64,000 nucleotides of DNA from Manihot esculenta (Eukaryota; Streptophyta; Magnoliopsida; Malpighiales; Euphorbiaceae). The position numbers and the translations under genes are program-made. How positions within the stretch are numbered: the stretch's first letter is position 1; the number at the start of each line of letters is the position of its first letter. Location of the stretch: contig NC_035164.2 in NCBI RefSeq assembly GCF_001659605.2, forward strand, positions 7,694,955-7,758,954, in the 5' to 3' direction. Positions 10,985-23,474 of the stretch are shown in pieces. The notes beneath the pieces are model-generated. The model saw only the letters and a program-made list of their open reading frames with translations. It was not told the origin of the DNA and made no database searches.

Positions 10985-11550
10985 ATTAAGGCTATACATA
11001 GAGAAAACTATGATGCAAGATAGCCTATGGGTATAAATTTATATCATCTAATTACCATTCAACAAGGCTCCGTGCAGGAAAAACTATATGTAAGATAGTC
11101 TATGAGCATAAATCTATATTGTATAATTAGCGCTCAATAAGACTATGCACAAAAAAAAAAAAAAAAAAGAAACGATGCAAGATAATCTCTAGGCATAAAT
11201 CTACATTATCTAGTCAGTGCTTGATAACAAGACTAAGGTCTCGCATAGAAAAAACTATGATGCAAGATAGTCCACAGGCGTAAACGTATAGCCTAGTTAG
11301 TGCTCAACAAGGCTCAATACAAAAACACTATGATGCAAGATAATCTGCGGATATAAATCTATATCATTTAGTTAGTGCTCGACAATAGAGCTAAGATTTG
11401 TGCAGAAAACTACGATGCAAGATAGCCTATAGGCATAATAAATCTACCTCGTCTAGTTAATACTCAACAAGTCTCCAGTACAAAAAAAAAAACTACAGTG
11501 CAAGATGACCTATGGGCATAAATCTGCATTGTGTAGCTTGTGGACAACCT
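10985..11550. repeat. Degenerate minisatellite, period about 75-90 bp
   Basis: About seven imperfect units each contain GATGCAAGATA, then a variable spacer, then GGCATAAATCTA and AGTGCTCAACAAGGCT-like text. Unit starts lie near 11010, 11085, 11172, 11248, 11328, 11415 and 11500. Several units are separated by long A runs. No coding potential is seen. It may be the internal repeat of an unclassified retroelement. Confidence 0.75.
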
Positions 11551-11817
11551 CAAAGCTAAAGACCATCCAAAAACAACAAAAAAAAAAAAAAAAGAAATAA
11601 GACTAACTACTTCAAGTCATTACATAAAAATTCATGCTTGAATTAGGGAGTATCATCATCATATGGCTCAATAAAACATAAAACTAACAGGTCTAAAAGA
11701 GCATAATGGAAGAGCTCAATATTATAGGGAAGACCATTAAGTCTTACAAAAATGAAATAGAAGGTCTAGGGTCTAAAAGAGTCTAATGTAATGGCTCAAA
11801 TTAAAAAAAAAAGAAAA
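11551..11817. other. Non-coding spacer with degenerate repeats
   Basis: Purine-rich text with repeated GGTCTA(A)AAGAG and AATGGCTC pieces links the minisatellite to the long-TIR element. I see no gene. Confidence 0.4.
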
Positions 11818-12970
11818 GGATAAATTACACTTAAGTTTTTGAATTTTAGTATAATTAATTGATCAGTCCCTATATTTTTAAAACCGAACACTTAAATCCC
11901 TGAGTTTTCAATTTATCAACCTTAAAGTCCTTCCGTCCATAATTTTGTCAACTCTCTATTAATTGAATATGAAATGACGAAAATACTATTTTATTTTCTT
12001 CTTCCTTATTCTGTTACCATCAGCAATGATCACTTCATCATTCTAAAACCAACAATATCAGTAATAGTGATTAAAATCTAAACTCACATCCACCTAAATA
12101 ATTCTTTATTTTCACCTGCATAAACTATGTTAACCTCTTGCAACCACACAAACTCACATAGCCACTACATCATCAAATCTCACAACAGCCCTCTACTATC
12201 TACTCCGAGAGCGATTTGAGAACCACAATTATGGGAAAAATATGAGAGATTTAAGCAAGATTGCAATCACCATCCAATGATAGAGACCAATAACTGAGCA
12301 AAAAAAAATAAAGAAAATGAACATCCAAACTGCTTCCCTGCCATGCCCACACATTAAGGAAGCCAATTCACAATCCACAATCCTTTATGCAACAACTTAC
12401 CATTGGCAAATTAAAAGAGTGAGGATTTCATTGATTGGTCCAGCAAAGATGTTTCTATAGACTCCATGGAAGGGTAAGATTGATAATTTGTGAAATTTGA
12501 TGGGTGAAGGAGGACAAGTTGCGCATGGAGAGTTATAGAGATGAAGAGATTGTGATTAAAATTTTTGGCATCAAGGAGGAAAAGTCGCTTCACTTCCTTT
12601 TCTAAAAGTGAGAGTTTGTGATTAAAAAATTAAGCTTCCATTGTTGGTAGTAGGTGAGCATCACAAGACTAGAAGAATAATTATGCAGAGAGAGGAGATA
12701 ACAAGGGAAAAAGAGAGAGGTGAGAGATGGATTTAGGGTAACTATGGGAAGAAAAAATGCATTTTATGGTGTAATAAGAGTATTGTGGGAACAAAAAATA
12801 ATGTTCAAAGATTTGACCAACCATTTACCTTTGAACTAATGGAGAAATGGATGAAGGGACTGTGCATTTAGACAAAATAATAATAAAGGAATTTAAGTAC
12901 TCGATTTTAAAAATATAGGGATTGATTCGTTAATTATAGGATAACTTAGGGACTAAAGTGTAATTAATCC
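11818..12970. mobile_element. Long-TIR DNA element (non-autonomous), about 1.15 kb
   Basis: The two ends are inverted repeats well over 100 bp long. The left reads ggataaattacacttaag and the reverse complement of the right reads ggattaattacactttag. Inside both, CAGTCCCTATATTTTTAAAA-like text and a CCTTC(C/A)(G/T)TCCAT motif follow in the same order. The interior has no transposase; a 60-residue minus-strand ORF at 12411-12593 resembles nothing. Long TIRs without coding capacity fit a non-autonomous Mutator-like or foldback element. I could not settle the target duplication. Confidence 0.7.
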
Positions 12971-13034
12971 TAAAAAGGGAAAAGAAAAAGAATAGAAGAC
13001 CTCAAAGTTGAAGGTCTCAAGAAGAAATGCCCTA

Positions 13035-13605
13035 AAGAATGTCTTAGAAAGGGAAAACCACTAACTATAAATGGCAGACCACTAAGGTCAGACCAAAATG
13101 GTAAAGCATTAACTTGGAAGTCTAGAATGGTAGACCACTAACTCGAAAGGGCAGAACATTAAGGTTAGGTCCAAAAGGCAGGCTAGAAGGGCAAGTCAAG
13201 TCGGAAGGGTAGAAAGCTAAGTGTATGTTGCAAGGGTACACCACTAAGGTCAGATTGGAAGGGCGGACTACTAATGTCATATAGGAAGGAAAGACCACTG
13301 AGGTCAGCTCCCAAGGTAAGGCCTCCTAAGAAAGGCCTTCTAAATGAAAGACCACCAATGTAAGACCTCCAAAAGTAAGACCTTTTGAAGGGAAGACCAC
13401 TAAAAATAAGAACTTCCAAATGTAAGACCTCTCAAGATAAGACCTCCTAAGGTAAGGTCTTCTAAATGGAAGACCGCAAAGGTAAAACCTTCCTAAGATA
13501 AGACCTCCTAAGATGAGGTCTTTCAAAAGAAAGACTTCCAAGATAAACCCTTTAAATTTAAGAAATCTAAAAGTAAGACCTTCAAAAATAAGGGCAAAAT
13601 AATTC
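13035..13605. repeat. 15-bp period tandem array
   Basis: The sequence is an array of degenerate 15-mers of the form TAAGACCTCCTAAGA, clearest at 13430-13590 and looser at 13040-13430, roughly 38 units. Read on the minus strand it gives open frames (13183-13419 and 13326-13619) whose residues show a five-residue periodicity of Leu and Phe, superficially like pentapeptide repeats. The period is a multiple of three, so this arises automatically; I do not call a gene. Confidence 0.75.
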
Positions 13606-16600
13606 ACTGGAATTCTCACTTTTTATAAGTATAGAGTCTACTTCCTTAGTCCGATCTATATTTAATCGTCTAATTCAACTGATTGAATTAGAGAGTGGAG
13701 GCATCTAATAACATATAAAGATTATAAAATTATTTTAATTAAGAAATGGACCCTGCCTAAGAATATGTTATAGAGTATTCTTGCACTTCTCCAAAAAGAG
13801 TACTTGATAAGATAAGAGAGAGGCACCTCTTTCTTTTAGCAAAGACCTTGAAAAAGGCTCCTCCTCTCTTCTTCTTCTCTGTTCGTCTTTTCTTTTCCCT
13901 TCTCTTCCTTGCATCTTCTACTATGAAAATTTTGACTCTGAATTTTCAGATCTGACTTGAGAGTTTTCACCGAGGATTCCCAGTAGACTCCTAATCTTTT
14001 TTTCTCTATTTTGTAGACCCCAATTTCAAGATCACGTGTTTTGGGACCCATTTAAGAAAATAAGAGAAAAAATCATCATCAAGAATAGAAAGACTTGTTT
14101 TACCTTTTTCAAAATGCGTGCATGATTTCTTTAGTAATAATAATATTATTGGTAATGTTTCTACCTAGAGCAAAATTATTTTAATTCTCATCTATAACAC
14201 AAGGAAAAATTCTTTTATGTCTGTTAGCCAAAACCTTTATCAATATTTTGTACATCACACTACACTATAAATAAAAAATCTACAATTCTAGTAGGATTGC
14301 TCACTTTGGGAATTAGAGTTAGTAGAGTACCAAATATGTGCTAACATCACCTTGAATATCAGATTTAGTGAAGACTAAATTATAAATTTTAACTATGTCG
14401 TTGCTAGTTAAGCCTTCTTATTAGGCATTGCTACTTATGTCCAAAACAACGATAAGGTAATACGCTTTGATCATTCAATTTATTGGATGCTTTGGAACTC
14501 TATATTACGATATGTGTTTATCTTAATTTTTTATGCATAATTTTAGAATTATGAAATTTTCATATTCAAATTTGTATTATATCAAATGCTATAAAAAAAA
14601 CTTATATAATCAGCCCTTAAAAATTAAATTATATACAAAATGTTTAAATACATTTTTATATCTCTAAACTTCATTTGGAAAAAAAAAATCTTCATAGTAT
14701 ATTAAAATGTAAAAGTGTTATATATAGTAACCTAATATAAATTGGTTCAGTATTAGTAGACCCAGATTTGAACCTCAATCTCCTAATAAAAAAGTTATAC
14801 ACAATATAAAAATTTTGTAATAAAAACTTTATAAATTCTGTACATTCAAAAAAACTTCTCCTGGATTCAAAGTGATCTAAGAATATTTTAGAAAATTCAC
14901 ATTACTTGGTAATAGGATCAAAAGATTAATTCCACTTTTAGATAGTTCAAATATGTTTTAAAACATGTTTAAAGTTCAAAATGATACAATTTGTTTTAAC
15001 AAAGTTTAAAGGTGCAAAAATATATGCCATTTATATAAAGTTATATTAATTTTTATTAAAAAATTATATTATATATAAAAAAAATATCTGCTATTTCAAA
15101 TTTATATTATTTGTTCCTCCAAAATACATCAAATTAATATTTTTTAAAAAATTTTAGTATTTGGTTAATCTCTCAGTTTAAAATTATATTAAAACATTTA
15201 TGAAATTTTAAAAAATTTATTAATTAGTCATTTTATAAGTTTTAGTTACTAACATTTTACTATTCTTAGTATCTATGATTTAAAAAAATTTATTATTTAG
15301 TCTCTCAATTTTGTAAAAAGTCTATTATTAATTCTATGTATTGATGGTATTTTAATTTTTTTTAAATACTTAATAATTAAAATTAATAAAAAGATTAATT
15401 AGTAGATTTTTTAAAATATTAAATGTGTATTTTAATATATTTTTAAAAATTAAAAAAATTAATTTTTCTATACTAAAATTTAAATAGTAATTTTTTCTTT
15501 AAAAAACAAATCACGAGCTATTTGCATATTAATCAACTTAAAAAATTATATCAATTGTAATTAAAAAATTTTATCAGCTCCTATTAAAGATCATCATGTT
15601 GCGTATTAACAAACTTCAATATATATATAATTTAAAAATTATAAATAATTTATTTATCAATTTGTTTCATAATTTCATATTAAATAGTTTACATATTTAT
15701 ATTATTATGGAGGAAAAAATATATTAAAAATTTCAAATGCAATTTTATGAGAAATGCTATTAAATTATGGAGGAAAATGAAAAAAAAAATTCTTTAATTT
15801 TATCGATTTTTCATTTCAAGATATTTGTACTTTAATTTTTATATTTCGATATCATATTATTAGTAAATAATGACGATTTTCAAATGTCATAAGAAAATAT
15901 TGATGAGACAAGCAAATAATGAAGTACTATTTAGATAAAATTAGACTATAAAAGCTAAAATAAAAATAAGTAAAATTTTACATTATTTTAGCACTTCTTA
16001 AAAATTATTAAACAAATATTAATTTACGATTATATTTTGCTTCCCACTTTATTAATTTTTAACTATATGAGAAAATTGTGTTATTTACTGACGACGACGG
16101 ATATTATCAGTGGCGAAAAATAAAAAATTTAACTTAGAAAATCTAATTTAACTTAAAAAATTCAATTTAAATAAGTGATTAGAGAAAATAAAACATATGA
16201 AATAAATATATATAGAAGATTATAATCTTATTGATGGCAGTAAATTATATTCTTATCATTTGCAATAAGTAAGCATTCTAACAGTTATTCATATATGTGT
16301 ATATATGTATGTCTTTGATTTTTGAAATTTTATCCACCTTTGAAATTTTAGTGGCTATATATTCTTCTTACGAACAAAACATTATTCAAATTAAATCTAA
16401 ATCTAAATCGCATATCACTAATATAAATAATTATATAGTAAAATATTAACCATTGTGTATATAATAATTATATACAAAAATTTCTAAGAACATAAATATA
16501 ATCGCTATAGGTATAACGATCAAATATTAACCAATAATTTTGATAGGACCTATAAGGGATCTACCATGATTAAGGACTTGGATTACAGGTTAAGGAGCAA

Positions 16601-16810
16601 TATCCACAAAGAAAAATCAAACTCAACAAATACCGAAGCAAAATGCAAATGCATTATTATGCATTATTATACATTAAACCCAACAAGTTAAACATATAGA
16701 ATTATTACAACATATCATCAAGTCATCACTAACTCTATAGAGCAACTTATAAAGGTAAAAGAAGTTTCAGAACATTTTACCATCTCTTTCAACCAAGCAA
16801 TATTATATAT
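13606..16810. other. Non-coding region, probable decayed retroelement then AT-rich DNA
   Basis: 13606-14100 is less AT-rich, with CT-rich and leader-like text (CTCCTCTCTTCTTCTTCTC at 13860) resembling the 5' leader of an LTR retroelement, but no LTR pair could be shown. 14100-16600 is AT-rich without genes. 16600-16810 is the 3' flank of gene C and is homologous to the 3' flank of gene A at 2283-2470. Confidence 0.5.
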
Positions 16811-19800
16811 CTATTTTACTTCACTTGACGTTGATGATGATTCTCCTTCATCTATAGTCATTGATTCTACAGGATATAGAACAGGCCTTGGGGGCAATTT
16901 TAGGCTTTTGAGATCTCCTTCAAGCATGTCTAGTACTTTGTTCATTGAAGGACGATTAGAAGGTTGCATCTGTATACACCATAATCCTGTTATAATCATT
17001 TTCCTAGCTAATATATTCTCCTCCTCTGATGAGTCTTCTATTATTAACTTTCCACTTGAGAGTTGGTCATAAACCCAGAATGGATAGTAAACTTGACTCA
17101 AATTTTCTGCCAATGCATTTAGGTTTTTCCTTTTTCCTGCGATTTCCAACAACAACATTCCAAAACTGTATACATCTACTTTATGTGAAACACGCCCAAT
17201 ATTTTTGTAGAACAACTCTGGTGCCATGTATCCAATTGTTCCCCTTGCAGCTGTAAGAGATGCAATGCTTCCCTTAGTTGGATAAAGCTTAGCTAACCCA
17301 AAATCAGAAATTTTTGGAGTGAAATTTTCATCAAGAAGAATGTTATGAGGCTTGATATCAAAATGAAGGATTTGCATATTGCAACCTTGATGTAGATACT
17401 CAATGCCTCATGCCACTCCAAGAGATATTTCATATAACTTTTCCCAATTCAAAGAAATAGGTCTTTCTTGACAAAAAATATAATTATCAAGAGACCCATT
17501 AGACATAAATTCGTATACAAGAGCATGCTTTGATCCCTCAACGCAAAAACCAATTAATTTTACTATGTTGGTATGGTGGATCCTTCCAATTGTAGCAACC
17601 TCATTGATAAAATCTTGTCCATTAGCTTTAGATTTACCCAACATCTTTATTGCTGCAAATTTACCACTACGAAGTTTTCCTTTATGCACAAAACCAAAGC
17701 CTCCTTCACCCAACTTTTCCTTGAAACCTCTAGTGATCTTTCGAATGTCTGAATAAGAATACCTTATTGGCATAAGGTTATTGTGACTCTGGAGGAATTC
17801 TTCAATTGTTTCATACCCAGATAGATGCCTTCTTCTCCATTTATAAATAAGAAATGCAATCACACATGGAGCCCCACAGAAAGCTCTTGCAACCAAACAC
17901 ATTGCTGGATATAATTATGGGATCATATTCAACAAAGAGAAACTAATTAATTAGTTATTGGTTTAAAATTTTGTCTAAGAAATATAAGAGATATGCTTCT
18001 AAAAACGTAAGATAAAGTTAGCTAAGTTTCATATGTTGCAGATTTTCATGGTGTCTCTTCATATAAATAGGTAACTTTGTCCCCTCATAGATTAATGGAA
18101 GGAGTTCTTACCAAGACAAATAACTGTGTTTCCAAGTAACCCTGTATGAAGTGAATGTAGAGAAATTTAATTACTAATGTTGCTGCCCTTAAATCAAGTA
18201 ACAATTATTTAAACATGATTACATATTATATGATCGGAGACAGAGATCTTACATAGGATCATATCCAAGAAGTTATCGTTCCCTTCATTAATTAAGAGGA
18301 AAACAAATCAGTATCATACATATATCTTATTGATTGCATCAGATATATAATCATAGAAATATAATATTTATTCAAATGCAATATTGAGTAATAACTACTT
18401 ACTAACTCTTCTAGTTTCTTTCCATGAACATTTTGTGCGTATATATATATATAAAACAATATGATATCTGAAAATTATATTATTGATTCAATTAATTTGA
18501 ATTCACGCTGAATATGCTCATTAAAAAGATAAAACACTTGGATTTAAAAGTTTTCTGTATGCAAGACTCAAACTCGAAATTTTTTATTGATTTCATTTCT
18601 CAAAATTTTTTATTGAGGAAAAAAAATGAAATGAGATTTCATTTCTATTTTGTGTTTAAAGGAAAAAAATGATAGAAATATTCTATCGAATAAATATAGG
18701 TCTCTTGTACTAAAAAAAATAAACAAAATACTTGAATTAAAATTATTAACAAATAAATAAAGACTTAATTAGCCTGTAATTGAATTTACTTACACTTTAA
18801 ATTAATTTTATTAGAATAAAGTTAAAATATTGAGAAGCTATTGCCGACTCAGTCTAGTATTGCTTAACCTGGAGGACAACAATTCTACAAATAGTTGGAA
18901 AGACAAGAAAATTTTGTCATCCTGTAACAAAATAATAATATTTGCAGCACCTAAATTCCACACTATGCATTTAAATTTTCAGTATTAATTAGATTTTCAA
19001 AATTTTAAGGTCATCTTTATTAGAAAAGATATTTTCCAGTGCTGAATTTTTCTAAAGCTTCAAACATAATAAAATATGAAAAATATTTTATATTTTTGTA
19101 TTATAGATATAATTAGAATGGCGGAGAAAGAATATATTATTAAGAAAAGGAAAAAGACTATCAGAGTAATTTATTAATCAAATAAATTTGTGTGTGAAAG
19201 TAAACAATTATTAATGATAAAATGGATGAAAGCATTACTTACACCGGTACATGCATCGTAACCGTTTTCTGCTGTCCAGATAGCAACCACCATCACATTG
19301 TCCACAGTGGATGTTGTGCCAGGAAAGCTGAAACCCAAATGCAAGTTGCCTGTGAATTTCAAGAAACGACATGTTCTTCTTTGCCGGAAATAATGGAAAC
19401 AAACTAAGCATCTCCACGCTGCACAACTCCATCAAATCGTTTGCCTTCATGTCTCCTATATTTACATAAGATGAGTTAAGACAAGGAGCTGTTTCCACGT
19501 AAGGAGGAGACTTCACTGGATTTTGACACTTTATGAACATAATCTGCTGCGATAAATCCGCCCTTTTGTATTCTTCTGATTCTGACCATCGGTATATATA
19601 AGTGGAATAACTTTTCGACAGATCGTATATAAATGGAAAACGAGGAATGGAGGAGCAATTGTCTGGATGGACGCCGGCATCCACTAGTCGGATAGTGAAG
19701 TTATCGTAATCGATGGACTGAACATAGTATCTTCCACCGTTAAGATTTAACACCGTCAAATTGTTTTGACAAGAAAGCTCATATCTATGGTGTCCGCAAT

Positions 19801-19939
19801 TCTTAGGATCAGTTTGTAATCGAAAAGGGTAACTGATGTTGTGATTATTCCCACATGAAGCTGCACAGTGACTTGAATCCCTTCCGTTGCAAGTTTGGGA
19901 GATGAGCATGAAAACAAAGATTACAATTTCTCCAATCAT
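16811..19939 (-). pseudogene. LRK10-like receptor kinase with premature stop (gene C)
   Basis: Third member of the kinase family, closest to gene A. Predicted minus-strand exons 19939-19243, 18141-18112 and 17904-16811 have GT-AG sites and matching phases. They would span 606 codons, but codon TGA at 17408-17410 replaces the Tyr found in gene A (VAYGIEYLH), just before the HFD catalytic loop. Everything else is open: signal peptide, GUB_WAK_bind domain ([13 protein letters not shown]), intact Cys-rich end (HCGQCDGGCYL), transmembrane segment, GEGGFG loop, AIK lysine, [14 protein letters not shown], and RP in subdomain XI (SNRPSM). Only the TGA disables it, so the lesion is young, an allele, or a sequencing error. 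A truncated product would keep receptor, membrane span and the kinase N-lobe. Confidence 0.85.
17905..19242 (-). other. Introns 1 and 2 of gene C
   Basis: The linker exon is at 18112-18141. The rest is AT-rich intron without ORFs. Text near 18540-18640 contains repeated ATTTTTTATTGA and a tRNA-like CAAGACTCAAACTCGAAA piece, too weak to name. Confidence 0.6.
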
Positions 19940-20039
19940 GGAATCAAGGTAGACAGAGAATGACAGTGTCTGTGTTGATTTTTCATGAAAAATTCATCAG
20001 GCGGCTATAGCCTATTGCCATTAATCTATTGTTGGTAGA

Positions 20040-20165
20040 CACACAGACACAGTGCCATTCACTTGCAAAATGGTCCCTTTTTGACATTTCAAACACTTGC
20101 AAGAAGTCATCAATAAGCTTATCACCATCACTGCTGTCTACATCTTAGCCAGTCCATGGCCTACG
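20040..20165. repeat. Kinase 5'-flank relic, copy 1 (upstream of gene C)
   Basis: Contains TTTTTGACATTTCAAAC, CACTTGCAAGAAGTCATCAA and a TCACCATCACTGCTGTCTAC tail. The same ordered motifs recur at 20460-20600, 24780-24905 and 33700-33790. This copy lies directly upstream of the gene C start, so the block is probably the upstream region of this kinase group. Confidence 0.65.
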
Positions 20166-20459
20166 GCTTCTGCTTCGCTGTCTCCGTCTTTGCGACTTTG
20201 ACGATCCTATTCCTAGTCTTTCAGTATTTCTTCCAAGAGGATCACAAGCTAAGCCTAATATTTCATTGTTCCTTGTTACGAAAAGATTAAAGGTTAATTA
20301 TTAGGGTGTGACTCGAAAGTTTTAGTGTGTATGTGTTTTTTCCTTTTTCAATTTAAATATAATTTAAGTGAATTTTATAAAATAATTATATAAATAATTT
20401 TTTTATTGATTTAGACTTTTATTATTTTCCAAATTTTTATTGAGATTATAATCGATGAT

Positions 20460-20600
20460 ATTAGTAAATTATTATTGGCACTTCATCAATCATCACTTGC
20501 GATTACTGGTCCGCTTTTGACGTTTCAAATTTATAGTCTCTCTCGTTACTTGCAAGAAGTCATCAAACTCATTATTATCACTGTTTTCTACCTTTACTAA
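20460..20600. repeat. Kinase 5'-flank relic, copy 2
   Basis: Shares ordered motifs with 20040-20165 (TTTTGACGTTTCAAAT, TACTTGCAAGAAGTCATCAAA, TCACTGTTTTCTAC) but no kinase exon lies beside it. Confidence 0.65.
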
Positions 20601-22004
20601 ATAATTTTTAAAATAAAAAATTACTATTTAATTTTTATAATATAAAAAATTTAATAATTAATTTTTTAATTTTTAAAAAATATATTAAAATATTTTTATA
20701 ATTTTAAAAAAATTTATTAATTAATTCTTTCATTAAATTTTAACCGTTAAATTAAATATTATAAAAATATTAAAAATATTTTTTCATATGAAATAATTAT
20801 TTAATAAATATTTTTATAAAATTAAAAGATTATCTAATTAATTTTTTCTTATAATGTAGAAGCTACATAATGAAATATTTAACTGTTAAAATTTACGAAT
20901 CGTTAATTAATTTATTTTTTAATAATTCATAGAGATATTAATATATTTTTTGAAATCAAGAAATTATATATTTATTTTTTTATATTATAAAAATTAAATA
21001 ATAAATTTTTCTTTTTAAAATTATAAATGATTTGAAATAACATTTATGTTTTAATTCTACGTTATATAAAAAAATCAGTACAACATAGACATTGTGGGTT
21101 ATTTATCTGACTTGTTGGTTTATTTTATTTTCACCCAACTAAAATTAAGTAAGAGAGAATAATAAATTAAAAATTTATTATTAATAATTATTTTAAAAAA
21201 ATTTATTATTTAGTTTCTAAATTATAAGAAAACTCATTCCTCAATTTTAAAAAATATATTAAAATATTTCTGATTTTTTAAAATTCTACTATATAATTTT
21301 TTCGTTAATTTTAACCGCTAAATTAATTTCTTAATTTTATAAGAAAATTATTAACTAATTAATTTCTCTGTATTGAGTTTGTATTTTTTTAATAATATTA
21401 ACGATTAAAATTAATGAAGAGATTAATTATTAAAACTTTTGAAACCTAAAAAATTTAATATATTTTTAAAATTAAAAAAATAACTAGTGAATTTTTTTAA
21501 AATACAGCTTTAAATGAAAAAAAAAGATATAAGTCCAATGAAATTCATGTATTTCTATTTAATGATCAAATAAAATGAATTTAAATTTTTTTATCAATTA
21601 AGTCCTTGTATATTTATTCAAAGGCTAAATAAGTACTTGTCTAATATAATATTATTTTTTCATAATAAAAATACTTTTTTATATAATAAAATTTTATTTT
21701 TAAAATTTAAAAAATTATTTACTATTTTTATATATTTTTTAATTTTTATGTTAATTAAAAACTAAAAATTTCAAAAGATAATATTTTATTATTAAAAAAA
21801 TAATATTATATTATATCAAAACTTATTTCATTTATTTTTTTATTTTTTTAAATGAGAAAAAATATATTTTTATTTATTTTTAATCTTTTTTAATAAAATT
21901 ATAAAAGGATAATATGATTAAAAGTAATAAAACGTTAAATCTCTCGAATTGAGTGGAATACATTTATCATCTGATTAAGAATGCAAGTATTTCATATTAT
22001 TTTT
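20601..22004. other. AT-rich non-coding region
   Basis: Extremely AT-rich. 20590-21000 and 21190-21500 repeat the family with AAAATATATTAAAATATTT and TTAATTTTAACCGTTAAATT motifs, arranged as imperfect inverted and direct copies. No ORF of interest. Confidence 0.6.
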
Positions 22005-22933
22005 TGAAAAAAATACACTTTAGTACAATGTATTTTCGTGCATTTAATATCAAGAGTCTAAACTTTCTTTTCTTGCAAATGAGGACCTGCACTTTCTCTT
22101 TTTGAAGTAATCTGAGCGCAAATAATTAACGTTATTCAATTTTGTTAATGTGGCACGATGACATTATCTCTATTTAATGATGTGATGTTGATGTGAAATA
22201 ATAATATTATTTTTATGATAGAATGACATACTATATACATCAATTTTATGAATGATGTGACATTTTACATGATTCTCTATATAAGCTATTATGACATCAA
22301 TTATTATGTAATCCTTAAGTAAATTTTTTATATTATATTGTGATAATTTAGCAATTACATAATATTTTTTATTAATAATTAATGAAAGTTTTAATGGTTG
22401 GGTATAATTAATAAAAGTTTAAAAATGCATACATAAATTGACTATTTTAAAGTATAGAGTAAAATTGTAAAAACTATAAAGTATAAGATTTTTTCAGTAA
22501 TTATTTCTAAAAGGATTGTTTATCGTTTTTTTATCATACTCTTCCAGTTTGTTTATATCTTATTTAACCTTCAAGGTTTGGACTTTATTTTATAGGTAAT
22601 TGAGGATATTTATTTTAATTTTTTTCATTGAAAAACCATATGACAATTAGCATCATTATATGGAACTTACTTGTAAATCCACATCATCATCCTAGATGAT
22701 GTGATATCATATGAAGATGATGTGGCATGCCACATTATAATAAAATGCATGGTACATCAACATTACATGTTTAAATGGAGATGATATCATCATGCTACAC
22801 CAATGAAACTTAATATGTTTAGTTAATTATTTTTGTGACATTGAAAAGAGAAAGTATATATTCTCGTTTGTAACAAAAAAGTTTAGACTCTGATACTAAA
22901 CATCTGAAAATACATAGTACTAAAATTTATCTC
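22005..22933. mobile_element. Long-TIR DNA element, about 0.93 kb
   Basis: The left end (ACACTTTAGTACAATGTATTT, then GAGTCTAAACTTT) is inverted at the right end (reverse complement: TTTAGTACTATGTATTTTCA, then GAGTCTAAACTTTTT). Further inside, both arms carry CATGATGATATCATC / CACGATGACATTATC text. No coding region. It is related in layout and outer motif to the elements at 11818 and 37486. Confidence 0.7.
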
Positions 22934-23400
22934 AAAATTTTCAAATTCATGTAAATACACTTGCTATAAGATTAAATTTGTAAATATTTAAAAATAAGAG
23001 TACCTCATTTTTTTTACATGGAAGGACTCACATGACTCTATAATAATTGAAATCTTTAATTTCAACTTAAATATTTTTTTGACAAATCTTATATAGGGTT
23101 GTTACAATATAAAAAAAAAAATAAATTGGTTCTGTTTAAATTTTACATAAATTTTAGAGTTAATAACATAAAAATTCTATTTTTTAGAGTACCTCGAATT
23201 AACTCACGTTTTAAATTATTTTTTTTCTGAAATTCACACTGATTATTATTATAGTTTAAAAAAAAGTATAATTAATAACAGATTGAAAGTAAAAAAATTA
23301 CTATTTAAGAAAATATATTAAAAATAATTATAATTATGTTATTATTTTGCATTCACAGCTTAGTCTAGTGGTAAGTACATAATTATTTTATTATTTTATA

Positions 23401-23474
23401 TTAGTCTGATGGTAAGTACATCTGAGTAAATCTGAGAGGATTGACTCTCAATCCTCAATTTTCACTTAAAAAAA
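23401..23474 (+). mobile_element. Very short SINE-like insertion (copy 1)
   Basis: A 74-base insertion is flanked by identical 19-bp repeats attattttattattttata at 23382-23400 and 23475-23493, and ends in an A run. It begins TTAGTCTGATGGTAAGT, similar to a tRNA A box, and carries CAATCCTCAATT at the position expected for a decayed B box. A truncated related piece (CTTAGTCTAGTGGTAAGTAC) lies just upstream at 23359-23378. Confidence 0.65.

Noticed and set aside
10985..11550. CRISPR-like array of repeats and spacers
   Set aside because: Units are diverged throughout, spacers contain A runs, and the host is a plant.
12411..12593. 60-codon minus-strand ORF in the long-TIR element
   Set aside because: No similarity, in a non-autonomous element; chance frame.
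13836..14051. 71-codon minus-strand ORF rich in Glu and Lys
   Set aside because: Arises from CT-rich leader-like DNA on the plus strand; low complexity.
14740..14815. Possible tRNA or SINE on the minus strand (GGTTCAAATC-like text)
   Set aside because: Only a B-box-like piece is visible; no cloverleaf and no target duplication.
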